Numbered from the stretch's first letter, positions 1 through 9,196 are shown. The stretch is 64,000 nt of DNA from Paenibacillus foliorum (GCF_013141765.1 NZ_WHOD01000045.1:124001-188000), one strand, 5' to 3'. The notes: a model not told the origin generated them from the letters alone. Numbers and translations: made by a program.

Positions 1-77
1 TCTTAGATCTATAATAAATAGTACCCAAGGCTAGTCTTAGCTTTGATCTTTTAATAGGCTTCAACAAGGAGCTCCTC

Positions 78-254
78 CTAAACGGTTTTCTTTTTTTGCC
101 TATGTATAATAAGTGGATGCCTTCCTAGATTATAAGGATCAGCAGCAGCTTCATATATGAGCTCTATCGGTTGATTGAAATCATGGTCTCTGCTTTGTCT
201 CCAATACTCCCAGTTCTCCGTTAGAAAGTCATGGTTTCTTTTATTGTTGCCCAT
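78..254 (-). CDS. possible small protein (58 aa), overlaps the Nudix gene
   Basis: An open frame of 58 codons begins with ATG inside the last 34 bases of the Nudix gene and ends at TAG (78-80). The product starts MGNNKRNHDF, is rich in Trp/Tyr/Asp/Asn, contains ELIYEAAADPYNLGRHPLII and ends in a basic KKK tail. The composition looks protein-like. No Shine-Dalgarno is visible, so translation would depend on coupling to the Nudix gene. Alternatively it is the true C-terminus of the Nudix protein after a frameshift. I do not recognise the family. Confidence 0.4.
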   Translation of the reverse strand: MGNNKRNHDFLTENWEYWRQSRDHDFNQPIELIYEAAADPYNLGRHPLIIHRQKKKTV

Positions 255-721
255 TGTATCTGTGGATTTAATTCATTATTGACTGTCACAGTTCCAACTA
301 GGATATCATCTTGATTCGGATTGTCTAAATAATGCTCTATAGTAAATTTAATAAGCTTGGACGTATGTAAACTTAACAATTCATTCTTATCTATCCAAAA
401 TAATTCCCCTTCATCAGAAGCTATATAGTTCCTATGCTTTGTCTCACCAAAATATACGTACTGCTGTCGGATTTCTCCACTGTTATTCTCTATCAGAATG
501 TATTTAAGTCTAAAATTCTCAATTTCACTCTTAATAAATCCTGTTTCCTCTTCAATTTCCCTATAGCTTGCCTTCATTGGAAAGTTAAGCTCTTCAAATT
601 CAAGATGTCCTCCAATACCACCCCAAAATTCAAAATTAAATAGCTTACTTCTTGCTTTTTTCATCATCAAAACATCGTCCTGGTTAAATAAAAAGGCAGT
701 AGCCATTTGTCTTACTTCCAT
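221..721 (-). CDS. Nudix hydrolase
   Basis: A 166-aa cytosolic protein with a Nudix fold. The Nudix box (G-x5-E-x7-REUXEEXGU) is visible as GGHLEFEE followed by REIEEETGF at about residues 38-62, which binds the divalent metal for pyrophosphate-bond hydrolysis. The substrate cannot be read from sequence. The start is supported by GAGGAAGG eight bases upstream. The gene lies immediately downstream of a second Nudix gene on the same strand, but the two proteins are different. Its last 34 bases overlap another open frame, so the C-terminus may be frameshifted. Confidence 0.85.
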   Translation of the reverse strand: MEVRQMATAFLFNQDDVLMMKKARSKLFNFEFWGGIGGHLEFEELNFPMKASYREIEEETGFIKSEIENFRLKYILIENNSGEIRQQYVYFGETKHRNYIASDEGELFWIDKNELLSLHTSKLIKFTIEHYLDNPNQDDILVGTVTVNNELNPQIQWATIKETMTF

Positions 722-797
722 ATGTACCTTCCTCAGCTTCTAAAAATTATTATTTAACTTAATTTAATTAATCTCATTAATTGATTTGCTGGAGAAA

Positions 798-1256
798 TTA
801 CGTTCTTATTATTGATGTTACATTCTTCTTTAAATCTTCAATTACAGGCCTTTGTACCGAGCTAATATTATCTATTTCAATTTCTTCTATATGTATAAAT
901 TCTAGTTTTAGTGACTCTCTGTTTACATCGCTGAATAGAAGCGTTTTACCATCTTCATCTAATCTGCCTTCTAAATCTGCCTGAGCATTAAAAATGAACA
1001 TTACAAAAACAACTTCATTTCCATCCGGATAGCGATATTTCATTCTTGAGCCACTATAGACCGTATAAAGCTCATTTTCGATTACCGTTAAACCCGTTTC
1101 TTCGAGAACCTCGCGTTTCATAGTCTCCTCAACGGATTCTCCAGCCTCCATTGCTCCTCCCGGTAGTCCCCAGTTTCCATAATCCGATCTTTTTTGAAAT
1201 AATATTCTGCCTTGTTTATCACGGATCACTGCTCCGCCCGTAACTACAGTCCGCAT
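798..1256 (-). CDS. Nudix hydrolase (MutT-like)
   Basis: A 152-aa Nudix protein. The box is complete: GLPGGAMEAGES followed by REVLEETGLT at about residues 30-55. The WGLPGG-type motif before the box is typical of small MutT/ADP-ribose-pyrophosphatase-like housecleaning enzymes. The real substrate is unknown. An AGAGAGG element lies 11 bases before the ATG. The next gene on the strand is the other Nudix gene 77 bases downstream, so the two may be co-transcribed. Confidence 0.87.
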   Translation of the reverse strand: MRTVVTGGAVIRDKQGRILFQKRSDYGNWGLPGGAMEAGESVEETMKREVLEETGLTVIENELYTVYSGSRMKYRYPDGNEVVFVMFIFNAQADLEGRLDEDGKTLLFSDVNRESLKLEFIHIEEIEIDNISSVQRPVIEDLKKNVTSIIRT

Positions 1257-1833
1257 CCTTAAATAGTCCTCTCTGCTAATCTCATTTAGAAATAAAACAG
1301 CACATCACTCATTGTACCATATATTGGGATAATGAGTGATCCTAATAAGCCCGTGGAACTAGCCGAATATGGTTACCCTACGTCCTCGATCTGAGAAGCT
1401 ACATACTTCAGGAATTTTCCCCTTGATATCTAGAAGCTCCTCATCCCTGGAAGTGAGGGCCATAAAGGAAGTCCTTATTCCTCTATTGTCTGGAAAACAA
1501 AAAAAGAGAGCGATAAAGGAACAGATAGTTCCGTTATCGCTCTCTTTTGGTGCTTAACGCTCCTCTTTGCCTCAAATAGCGGCATTCTTACTTCCGCTAT
1601 TGCACTAAATCGAAGGCGCCAGATGGAATAAAGGAACTTTCCGTTCCGCTCAACCCTTCGTGACTTGTAGCACAGCACCGCCGCTATCCTCCACCTATTC
1701 ATGATTACGTGTAGCTATTAAGCTCTCATTTAAGTTAGGGGTAGTGTTTAATTCCAGTAAAAATGCATTCCAACCTGTTTAAAGAACTGCGCTCAACGCG
1801 GATTCTTTTCTGACTGTGTTGGTGCAAATAAAA
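1257..1833. repeat. gene-free stretch with three related hairpin-type repeats
   Basis: No gene with a ribosome site is visible here. The stretch contains three short related units built on ATAAAGGAA: near 1462-1494, 1513-1541 and 1635-1660. The middle one sits in a long near-perfect palindrome at 1502-1548 (15-bp arms AAAAGAGAGCGATAA / TTATCGCTCTCTTTT and an inner GGAAC-AGATA-GTTCC). The other two are degenerate versions. The set looks like dispersed, non-coding genome repeats. Open frames crossing it are by-products of the palindromes. Confidence 0.55.
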
Positions 1834-1857
1834 AAAGCTGCCCCTAAGGGCAGCTTT
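1834..1857 (-). terminator. rho-independent terminator of the cold-shock gene
   Basis: Perfect 10-bp stem (AAAGCTGCCC / GGGCAGCTTT) with a four-base loop, followed on the minus strand by a run of T. It starts 10 bases after the csp stop codon. Confidence 0.9.
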
Positions 1858-1866
1858 AATTTTGAA

Positions 1867-2067
1867 TTACAGTTTTACAACGTTCTCAGCTTGGGGTCCG
1901 CGTTGACCTTGAACTACGTTGAATTCTACACGTTGACCTTCGTCAAGCGATTTGAATCCGTCGCCTTGAATTGCGGAGAAATGTACAAATACGTCATTTC
2001 CGCCTTCTACTTCGATAAAACCAAATCCTTTTTCTGCATTAAACCATTTTACTGTTCCTGTTTCCAT
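1867..2067 (-). CDS. csp: cold-shock protein (CspA/CspB family)
   Basis: A 66-aa single-domain OB-fold nucleic-acid-binding protein of normal family length. Both RNA-binding motifs are intact: RNP1 KGFGFIEV (residues 13-20) and RNP2 VFVHFSAI (about 26-33). It acts as an RNA chaperone that melts secondary structure in mRNA. A very strong GGAGGT ribosome site precedes the ATG. The leader is long and A/T-rich and contains a large inverted repeat, in line with post-transcriptional control of csp genes. Confidence 0.95.
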   Translation of the reverse strand: METGTVKWFNAEKGFGFIEVEGGNDVFVHFSAIQGDGFKSLDEGQRVEFNVVQGQRGPQAENVVKL

Positions 2068-2123
2068 TTTAAATGACCTCCAAAATTTTATTTAACATGT
2101 TTTTTTCGAACAAACAAAAATCA

Positions 2124-2173
2124 CACATTGGAAAAAGTACCATTAGACAAATGATAACCTTTTTCAATATGTG
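2124..2173 (-). promoter_or_regulatory. large inverted repeat between the MMPL gene and csp
   Basis: Arms CACATTGGAAAAAGT (2124-2138) and ACCTTTTTCAATATGTG (2157-2173) pair with few mismatches around an 18-base loop. On the minus strand the hairpin is followed by GATTTTTGTTTG. It could terminate the polyketide operon, whose last gene ends at 2266, or form part of the csp leader or promoter region. Sequence alone does not decide. Confidence 0.5.
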
Positions 2174-2265
2174 AATTTAAGGTTTAACTTTGTTTGTATG
2201 GACATCATAACATATGGACAACCCCAATGCAACCCTATTGCCCAATTAATTTTTTCATCATGGAT

Positions 2266-4410
2266 TTATCTGAGCCATTTCGGAGCCCACCAATTCCACT
2301 TGCCAAGTAATCTCATTAAGGATGGAACCAAAACCATTCGGATCAAGGTAGCATCAATCAAGATTGCTGCCGCGATGCCAATCCCCAGTTGTTGTACTCC
2401 AACAACGTCTCCGAAAGCAAAAGGTCCAGTCACTGCGACCATGATCGCTGCTGCAGAGGTTATAATTCTGCTCGTTGAAGCCAGTCCTACCAGCACTGCG
2501 CGTTCATTATCTCTTGTCTGTCGATATACTTCGAAGATTCTTGACACCAGGAACACTCCATAATCCATACTTACACCAAACGCAAGCCCAAATATAAATA
2601 CAGGAATCATGACAGCGATGTGGGTCGGCTCCATTCCCAAATTCCCCTCTACAAAAACCCACACTAAGAATCCAAATGATGCACCCAAGCTTAGAAGAAT
2701 CATAAAAATCGTTTTAAGCACAATGAGGACAGATCGGAACGCAATAAATAATACCACAAAATTGGAAACCAATATAAATAGACACACATATTTAATGTTT
2801 AGAAATATATCATCAAATACCTCCTGTTGATACTTCGACTCTCCTCCCAGCAGGAATTGTATATCTGAAGATTCCCCTTCCCGTTCCCAATTTCGAACCC
2901 AATCCATAGTATTCTTCGATGCAGGAGTACCCTGTATGGTTACGTGTATGAGCATGCGGTTTCCTTTTACAAATTGTTGTAGCACCGCTTCATATTTCTT
3001 TTTGATAATCGGATTTTGTAAACGTGTATATAACGGCTCAGGTACCATCCCGAAGCTGGAAAATACCGATTCCACTCGTTTTACGTTCGTATCCCTTTCC
3101 AGCTTCTGTATGACGGCATAGGCTTTTGACCAATCATCCTTATTTAAATGAATCGATTTCCCTTGGAGTACCATATAAACATGTGAAGTATCCTTGGGAG
3201 TAAAATGAGCTTGATAAACCTCAGAGGCCATGCGGGATTCATATCCCGTAGGTAAGGATGTTGCATCTGGAATAGCTAATCTCATCTTGCTTAAAGGCAG
3301 CAGACAACCAATCAACAATATTGAAGCCAAAAGGCACATTCGGACAGGTCTTTTCATTACATAAAGTGCGATAGAGTACCAAATATTAGTCTTACCAAAA
3401 TCTCGAAGTGATCTACTTTCTGCTTGTATGGCTGGCCACAAAACGGTTAATAGTGCTGGAAGCAAAGTTAGGGCGGCACATACCGATACCAATAATACCG
3501 TTATAGCGCCAATGGCAACCGTAGTAAACATAGGCAATGGAATGAACAGGACCCCAATCAGTCCTAAAAATATGCTGGCCGCTGAAACTAAGACAGCTCG
3601 TCCGGCAGTCTTCATAGTAATGATTAGTGCTTGTTCAGAAGCATTACTCTCTAATTCTTCACGAAACCGACTGACTATGATTAGCGCAAAATCGATACTA
3701 AGAGCCAGCCCGACCATGGGGATGACATTCAACACAAAGTTAGACAGCTCGATCCTTGTGCCCATCCAATACATCATTCCCATGGTTCCAATAACCCCGG
3801 TTACCCCAATAACTATGGGAATCATTGCGGAGACAATGCCTCCAAATGCATACCATAGAATGATGAAAGCAGCAGGTAGACCTATCATCTCAGCTTGTTT
3901 CAAATCATGCTGGCTAGCTTGATTAACATCCACTTGGACCGCGGATTTCCCTGTCATTCTCACTAAGATATCTTTAGTGTCCGGCAAACGCCTACGAACT
4001 TCTTCTAGCACCGGCTTCATTTCATAGGATTTATGCTCAAACGAAAGCACTGCAAAGGCTAAATCTCCTTTGATCATGCCCTCTCTTTCCAATGGAGATA
4101 TCACATTGCTTAAGCCTTTCATCCCTTGCAGCTGAAGCAAGCTTAGCTTGATAAGCTGATTAAAGGGCTCTGGAGGAAGGTGGCTTTTGTTTTCAAATAC
4201 TAGAATAATAGGATCCTCAGGAATATGAAAATCAGAAGACAGGATATGTTGGACCTCAACATAAGCCCCGTTCGAAGTTAAGCCATGATCCTTTAGAACG
4301 GCAGACAGCTTAGGAGCGTAGACTCCGAAAAAGATGAAGAACATAACCCATAAGAAGATTATTGTTTTCGGATATCGAAAAGAGATGCTGGCAAGCTTGT
4401 GATATCCCAT
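2266..4410 (-). CDS. MMPL/RND-family membrane transporter
   Basis: About 714 aa, with one transmembrane helix near the N-terminus, a large extracytoplasmic loop, a block of helices, then a repeat of this pattern: the two-fold MMPL layout of about 12 helices. Motifs such as GLALSIDFALIIVSRFREEL (first half) and FGVSMDYGVFLVSRI (second half) carry the Asp-Tyr/Phe pair that couples proton flow. I prefer the ATG at 4410, which has GAGGAGC upstream; a GTG six bases earlier overlaps that site. It is the last gene of the type III polyketide operon, so it probably exports the lipid product, as MmpL proteins do for mycobacterial lipids. Confidence 0.88.
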   Translation of the reverse strand: MGYHKLASISFRYPKTIIFLWVMFFIFFGVYAPKLSAVLKDHGLTSNGAYVEVQHILSSDFHIPEDPIILVFENKSHLPPEPFNQLIKLSLLQLQGMKGLSNVISPLEREGMIKGDLAFAVLSFEHKSYEMKPVLEEVRRRLPDTKDILVRMTGKSAVQVDVNQASQHDLKQAEMIGLPAAFIILWYAFGGIVSAMIPIVIGVTGVIGTMGMMYWMGTRIELSNFVLNVIPMVGLALSIDFALIIVSRFREELESNASEQALIITMKTAGRAVLVSAASIFLGLIGVLFIPLPMFTTVAIGAITVLLVSVCAALTLLPALLTVLWPAIQAESRSLRDFGKTNIWYSIALYVMKRPVRMCLLASILLIGCLLPLSKMRLAIPDATSLPTGYESRMASEVYQAHFTPKDTSHVYMVLQGKSIHLNKDDWSKAYAVIQKLERDTNVKRVESVFSSFGMVPEPLYTRLQNPIIKKKYEAVLQQFVKGNRMLIHVTIQGTPASKNTMDWVRNWEREGESSDIQFLLGGESKYQQEVFDDIFLNIKYVCLFILVSNFVVLFIAFRSVLIVLKTIFMILLSLGASFGFLVWVFVEGNLGMEPTHIAVMIPVFIFGLAFGVSMDYGVFLVSRIFEVYRQTRDNERAVLVGLASTSRIITSAAAIMVAVTGPFAFGDVVGVQQLGIGIAAAILIDATLIRMVLVPSLMRLLGKWNWWAPKWLR

Positions 4411-4445
4411 GATCACGCTCCTCTAAACACAGATTTGCTGCTAAC

Positions 4446-5588
4446 CTAATCATCTGCTTTAAGTCTGGTCGCTTGTACCAATCCAGCTGCCAAGCCAGGT
4501 GCGAGATACGCTAAACCTGGAAGAAAATGAGGCATAACAGGGACACCTAGCAGCCATTGAAGAAATCGTCCCCATCGTAAGGGGCTATTGAACTCCCGAT
4601 GGATAGACTGCGTGTATCGATGCTGCCACATATCAAGAGATTGCTCCCCACGTAAATAACTATCAGCAAGGGACATACATAAGCGAGCAGAACGCAGAGC
4701 CATCGACATACCATCTCCGCAGAGAGGTGGTATCATAATTGCTGCATCCCCTATGTGGGGTATCATATCCCATGCAAGCGGCTTGCGGCTTAGATCAACG
4801 GGAGCAACAGCTGCCTGAGTGCCTTGGACGGGAATGGCTTGCCCGAGTTTTTGATAAAGCTTTGGATTCCTTTGGGCAGCGGCTTCAATTAGCCCCAAGA
4901 TCGTTTTTTCACTGTTCTGAAAAGCTTTCCGTGTCAGTAATGCGGCAACATTAACAAGCCCGCCTTCTATCGGGGAAATGCCCATGTAGCCGCCTGAAAA
5001 AAAATAGAGCTCTACAACCGGCTCCATTGCGATCCCCATATAATGCGATTTCACACCCATATACGTATTACTCCCCGAACCAACAGGCCTCTTACCTGGA
5101 AGTCCTGAACGATGATTTGAGCCCCAAGCAGCAATAACGGCCCGAACTTGAATCCTATTTATCGTCCCCTCTTGTCTCGTCTCAATCAGGTAGCCTTTGT
5201 CATTGGGGTACACGGAAGTGACCGTTGTCGCCGTATGCATACGCACACCTGAACCTAGAGCCGCGTTGTGGAGGGCTGGATCAAGTAGATATCGGCTCAC
5301 TCCCAATGCAGAACCCGGTAAGGGAATTTCTATTACATCTCCGTGGCTGAAAATTAATCGTATCCGATTGATATAGCTTGGATTAAGCAATTCAACAGGC
5401 TTTAGCAGACCGAGTGCTTTCAACGTATTTTGGGATTCAGGGGAAAGAAACTCTCCACAGACTTTATGACGGGGGAACCGCTGACGATCGATCAATACGG
5501 TATCCCACCCCCTATCAGCTAAAGCTTTGGCTAAGCTGCTTCCGGCGACGCCTGCGCCAAGAACCGCTACATCCTGGGTGCGATTCAT
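4446..5588 (-). CDS. FAD-dependent oxidoreductase of the polyketide cluster
   Basis: 380 aa. The N-terminal dinucleotide fold is clear (AVLGAGVAGSSLAKALADRG, residues 8-27), then RHKVCGEFLSPES, typical of geranylgeranyl-reductase-like and phenolic hydroxylase flavoproteins, and a second FAD motif GDAAIMIPPLCGDGM. It starts 23 bases after the methyltransferase gene and ends 35 bases before the transporter. Known type III PKS operons for phenolic lipids in Streptomyces (srsABC) contain a flavoprotein that hydroxylates the ring. The same role is inferred here. Confidence 0.85.
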   Translation of the reverse strand: MNRTQDVAVLGAGVAGSSLAKALADRGWDTVLIDRQRFPRHKVCGEFLSPESQNTLKALGLLKPVELLNPSYINRIRLIFSHGDVIEIPLPGSALGVSRYLLDPALHNAALGSGVRMHTATTVTSVYPNDKGYLIETRQEGTINRIQVRAVIAAWGSNHRSGLPGKRPVGSGSNTYMGVKSHYMGIAMEPVVELYFFSGGYMGISPIEGGLVNVAALLTRKAFQNSEKTILGLIEAAAQRNPKLYQKLGQAIPVQGTQAAVAPVDLSRKPLAWDMIPHIGDAAIMIPPLCGDGMSMALRSARLCMSLADSYLRGEQSLDMWQHRYTQSIHREFNSPLRWGRFLQWLLGVPVMPHFLPGLAYLAPGLAAGLVQATRLKADD

Positions 5589-5611
5589 CTATTTCAACTC
5601 CATTGGATGGA

Positions 5612-6334
5612 TTATTCCTTATTTTTCTGAATCACTACTACATATCGAAATAGCGGCCTCCACGCATAGAGCATCTTGGATAAGCCCATTGCTTTCCTCA
5701 GCAGCTTCCAATCCGCCGATCGAAAACCTTTAGCCACAGATAAAGGTCCATCGTTTAAAATATACTGGTTTTTGGAAATCAAACGTGTTGTAATCCATAC
5801 CGCGGCCCAAGCTATCCAATGCCGATGAATATCATTGATCACAACACCGAATCGAGACGTCTTCAACATCTTATCAACAACCGTGGGAAGCTCACCCTCT
5901 GCAAAATGATGAACAAATTGCGTCCCTGTAACCACATCTGCATAAGCTTCCGGCAGTGCAAACAAATCATGCTGCATCACCTGGATCCTCGGCTCATTGA
6001 GAAAGAACAGCTTGGCCTCTTCACAGGCTTCCTCTGTAATATCCACCAATGTAATCTTTAGATCAATTCGGTTCGTATCCGCCCACCGTAAGAGATACCG
6101 ATTTACATCTCCGGATCCTGATCCGATGTCCAGTATGGAAAGTCGTGATGGTTTGCCGGCATCCGTCCATAATTGGCGTATCCCGTAGAGAGTAGGCTTA
6201 GCGGCACCGAAGATTCGATTAAGTCGTCGAAGATGCCTCAAGGCTTCTCTAAGCTCCGGTCCACCTAAAGAAAAATCATCCATCAACTCAGAATCAATCG
6301 CCCGATACCGCAGCCCTCTAAACACCCGCACCAC
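5612..6334 (-). CDS. class I SAM-dependent methyltransferase of the polyketide cluster
   Basis: 240 aa with a Rossmann methyltransferase core. Motif I is SILDIGSGSGDV (residues 67-77), followed by an acidic TLVDITEE strand and VVTGTQFVHHF near motif IV. It overlaps the end of the synthase gene by 17 bases, so translation is probably coupled. The start codon is GTG (6334) and has no strong ribosome site; a downstream start is possible. It probably O-methylates the polyketide. Bacillus bpsB, the analogous partner of bpsA, belongs to a different, membrane methyltransferase family, so this is not a simple bps operon. Confidence 0.82.
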   Translation of the reverse strand: MVRVFRGLRYRAIDSELMDDFSLGGPELREALRHLRRLNRIFGAAKPTLYGIRQLWTDAGKPSRLSILDIGSGSGDVNRYLLRWADTNRIDLKITLVDITEEACEEAKLFFLNEPRIQVMQHDLFALPEAYADVVTGTQFVHHFAEGELPTVVDKMLKTSRFGVVINDIHRHWIAWAAVWITTRLISKNQYILNDGPLSVAKGFRSADWKLLRKAMGLSKMLYAWRPLFRYVVVIQKNKE

Positions 6335-7469
6335 TTAACTGCTGTTCTTGAATGACAGCGGCAGGAAGATACTTAAACTTGATCATCTCTGCCGTAAGCC
6401 CGGGTCCGAATGCCAGAGCTATTCCGCTCATCGGTCCCGATCCATCTCCTGTCAGCTCTCGCCTCATCTCTTGAAGCACGAATAATATGGTGGCAGAGGA
6501 TACATTCCCATAATCTCGAAGGACGCTGAGACTGGGCCGGACTTGTTCAACTGTGAGCTCAAACCTTTCTCTCAGTATATCCACTATCCCTCTACCTCCG
6601 GGATGGATAGCCCATAGGTCAGGATTTCCTCCACCAGCGAACATTTGTTCTAATTGATTGGGAATCAAACTCCCTATCAGCTTAGGGATGCTCGGGGAGA
6701 GATAAAGATCAAATCCATGATCACCCAGCTCCCATACCATTTCATTGGCAGAGTCGGGTAAGAGAACGGAATGTTCTTTGCCTAATTGAAAAATAGCTTT
6801 ATGATCAGGTCCCGGGGTACCTACTATACATGCTGAAGCTCCATCTCCGAAGAACGAAGTGGCGAATAAAGATTCACGCTGACTGGACGGTTGAATGTGA
6901 AGCGTGCATAGCTCAACGCAAACAATTAATACTCTAGCTGACGAATTACCCAATATAATCTGCCGCGATAAACAAACCGCCTTCAGACCGGCAGCACACC
7001 CGATAAAGTTAAGCGGAATTCTATTCACAGTAGCAGCTAGTCCTAACTGCTTAGCCAAGACAGTATCCATGCCCGGAAGGAATTGCCCGGTGCAGCTAAC
7101 TGTGATCAGATGCGTAACGGTAGATACTTCTACATCTCCATCTAATAGAGCTTTTTTCGCAGCCTCCAGCCCTAACGGAACCGACTCCCTCTTATAGGTT
7201 TCCATCCGATTTGCGGTTGATGGAACATCTTCTAATGAGTTCCGAGGAAAATAACGGCAATCCGCAGCGGATTCGAGTAGGTTAGGTTCACAAGTGTAGC
7301 GAGTTTCCACACCACATTGCTTGAATATTCTTTTCGCCCAGCGAGCTGAATCCGGTGTTTCCTTTAACGCTTCTGCTAATCTTCTTGCTGTATCCGCTTG
7401 ATCGAGCCGATTTACCGGTACAGCCGTACCGATTCCCAACAGCGCAATGATTGGATCTGAATGCTCCAT
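6318..7469 (-). CDS. type III polyketide synthase (chalcone/stilbene synthase family)
   Basis: 382 aa from the ATG at 7469, which has AGAGGATGG upstream; the frame stays open for 31 codons further. Counting from that ATG, the catalytic triad is complete: Cys158 in NFIGCAAGLKA, His289 in IHPGG and Asn322 in YGNVSS. These homodimeric enzymes extend an acyl starter with malonyl-CoA without an acyl carrier protein, giving alkylresorcinols or alkylpyrones. It is the first gene of an operon with a methyltransferase, flavoprotein and MMPL exporter. The starter is probably a fatty acyl group (inference); the ring type cannot be predicted. Confidence 0.93.
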   Translation of the reverse strand: MEHSDPIIALLGIGTAVPVNRLDQADTARRLAEALKETPDSARWAKRIFKQCGVETRYTCEPNLLESAADCRYFPRNSLEDVPSTANRMETYKRESVPLGLEAAKKALLDGDVEVSTVTHLITVSCTGQFLPGMDTVLAKQLGLAATVNRIPLNFIGCAAGLKAVCLSRQIILGNSSARVLIVCVELCTLHIQPSSQRESLFATSFFGDGASACIVGTPGPDHKAIFQLGKEHSVLLPDSANEMVWELGDHGFDLYLSPSIPKLIGSLIPNQLEQMFAGGGNPDLWAIHPGGRGIVDILRERFELTVEQVRPSLSVLRDYGNVSSATILFVLQEMRRELTGDGSGPMSGIALAFGPGLTAEMIKFKYLPAAVIQEQQLSGAGV

Positions 7470-7605
7470 TTGGTTATATCCATCCTCTCGCACAAATTCC
7501 CAATATCCACTTAAAAGGTCGGACATGTCTATTAGACATTTATATTCGTATTTACTACTCAATATGACGTTATGACATTAGACGTTTATTCAAAAAATAA
7601 AAATC

Positions 7606-7634
7606 AAAAGGCAGCCCCTTTGTATGGACTGCCC
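7606..7634 (-). terminator. terminator after the Rieske-FAD gene
   Basis: Short stem GGCAG/CTGCC with a 14-base loop, followed on the minus strand by a T-rich tail (TTTTGATTTTTATTTTTTG). It lies 24 bases after the stop codon at 7658. Confidence 0.6.
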
Positions 7635-7657
7635 AATCATTGAGAATCGATGTACCC

Positions 7658-9196
7658 TTATAAAGATTCAATCTTTTTTAATGGCCTCTTAGCCGGTCCC
7701 TCCAACACTTCCCCCTTGTATGAAAATCTTGAACCATGGCATGGGCAGTCCCACGTTCGTTCTCCATGATTCCAATCGACCTCGCAGCCCATATGAGTGC
7801 ACGTTGTATCAACTATATGTAGTTGACCTTGTGGATCCCGATAAGCACCAGCTCGGCTTCCATTAACTTTCACAACGGAACCTTCATCATTCTCCAATTC
7901 CTCCGGTAATTTGTGAATCATTTCAAATTTGCCTGTTATGAAGTGTTTAGCTACATCCGCATTTTGAACGATGAACGTTTTTATACTTGGATCTGCATGA
8001 AATCTTTCCGGACTAAATAATTGTTGGTAGGGGCTTTCTTTTGCCATAACCAGCTTTTCTATTAATAACGCCGCGGCTGTTCCTGTTGTCATGCCCCATT
8101 TCTTATAACCGGTAGCAACCAGAATATTAGGAGTATCTGCAGCAGTTTGCCCTATGTATGGAAGTTTGTCCAATGTTGTTAGGTCTTGAGCTGACCATCG
8201 GTAGGCAATTTCTTTTAATCCAAAATGGACTTCCCCAAAAACTCTCAAAGCTTCATAATGCTTGATCGTGCAGATCCCTTGCCCCGTCTTGTGATTCTCG
8301 CCTCCAATTAATAGCAATTTTTCACCATTAACCGTGGCCGATCTAAGAGATCGTTTGGGGTCTTCAGCACTAATATACATTCCTTCAGGGTAGCCTTTGT
8401 CCGTTTTAACACCTAGTACATAAGATCTTTCGGAATACATTCTAGCAAAGTAAAAGTTCCATCCATCAATAAATGGAAAATGGGAGCATGATACGACATG
8501 TCCGCATGTGATTCTAGCTCCCTCACTTGTTACAACAACTGCAGGGCTCCCTTTCTCAACGCTAACGGCTTCTGTGTGCTCATAAATTTGGCCGCCTTGT
8601 TTGATAATATGATTTACTAATTGGGTTAAATAGGAAACGGGGTTAAACCGAGCTTGATTAGGCATGACAATAGCGGCCTTGGTTTGAAAAGGAAGCGGCG
8701 TTTGTTCAACATAAGCACCTGGTATCCCTAATGCTTCATAAGCCTCGAGTTCAGCGGATATTTTGTCCACATGCTCGTCTGAGTTGGTGTATACATAAGC
8801 ATCTTCTTCTGCAAAATCACATGAGATTTGATGCTCTTGTATGGTCTGTTTGATGAATTGTAATGCATCCAGGTTAGCTTCGTAATAGCGTTTCGTTTGT
8901 TCCTTACCGAAGTGAGCAATGAATTCATCATAGATCAGGTCATGCTGCGCAGTGATTTTGGCTGTTGTATGTCCTGTAGTTCCTGTTAATATTTTACTGG
9001 CATCAATTAACGCCACTGTAAAACCTTGTTTGGAAAGAAGATATGCCGTTGTAATTCCGGAAATTCCCGCTCCGACTACCGCAACATCCACTTTAATGTC
9101 CTGTGTAAGCTTAGGAAAGCTTGGGATATTTGTAGACGCAATCCAAAAGGATTCTGGAAATTGCGGAAGGTCCAAAGGTATAGATTGTTTAGTCAC
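7658..9196 (-). CDS. FAD-dependent oxidoreductase with C-terminal Rieske [2Fe-2S] domain
   Basis: About 512 aa from the GTG at 9196, chosen because AGAAGGGG lies eight bases upstream; in-frame ATGs at 9217 and 9226 lack a site. A DAO-type flavin domain opens with DVAVVGAGISGITTAYLLSK. The C-terminal ~90 residues form a Rieske domain with both ligand pairs: CTHMGC and CPCHGS. The architecture and length match Bacillus subtilis YhfW, whose substrate is unknown. It stands alone between a terminator at each end. Expected to be cytosolic, as no signal peptide is seen. Confidence 0.88.
   Translation of the reverse strand: MTKQSIPLDLPQFPESFWIASTNIPSFPKLTQDIKVDVAVVGAGISGITTAYLLSKQGFTVALIDASKILTGTTGHTTAKITAQHDLIYDEFIAHFGKEQTKRYYEANLDALQFIKQTIQEHQISCDFAEEDAYVYTNSDEHVDKISAELEAYEALGIPGAYVEQTPLPFQTKAAIVMPNQARFNPVSYLTQLVNHIIKQGGQIYEHTEAVSVEKGSPAVVVTSEGARITCGHVVSCSHFPFIDGWNFYFARMYSERSYVLGVKTDKGYPEGMYISAEDPKRSLRSATVNGEKLLLIGGENHKTGQGICTIKHYEALRVFGEVHFGLKEIAYRWSAQDLTTLDKLPYIGQTAADTPNILVATGYKKWGMTTGTAAALLIEKLVMAKESPYQQLFSPERFHADPSIKTFIVQNADVAKHFITGKFEMIHKLPEELENDEGSVVKVNGSRAGAYRDPQGQLHIVDTTCTHMGCEVDWNHGERTWDCPCHGSRFSYKGEVLEGPAKRPLKKIESL

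Noticed and set aside
1369..1702. Two open frames (62 and 75 codons) on opposite strands
   Set aside because: Both run through the ATAAAGGAA palindromes, have no ribosome site and encode repeat-derived residues.
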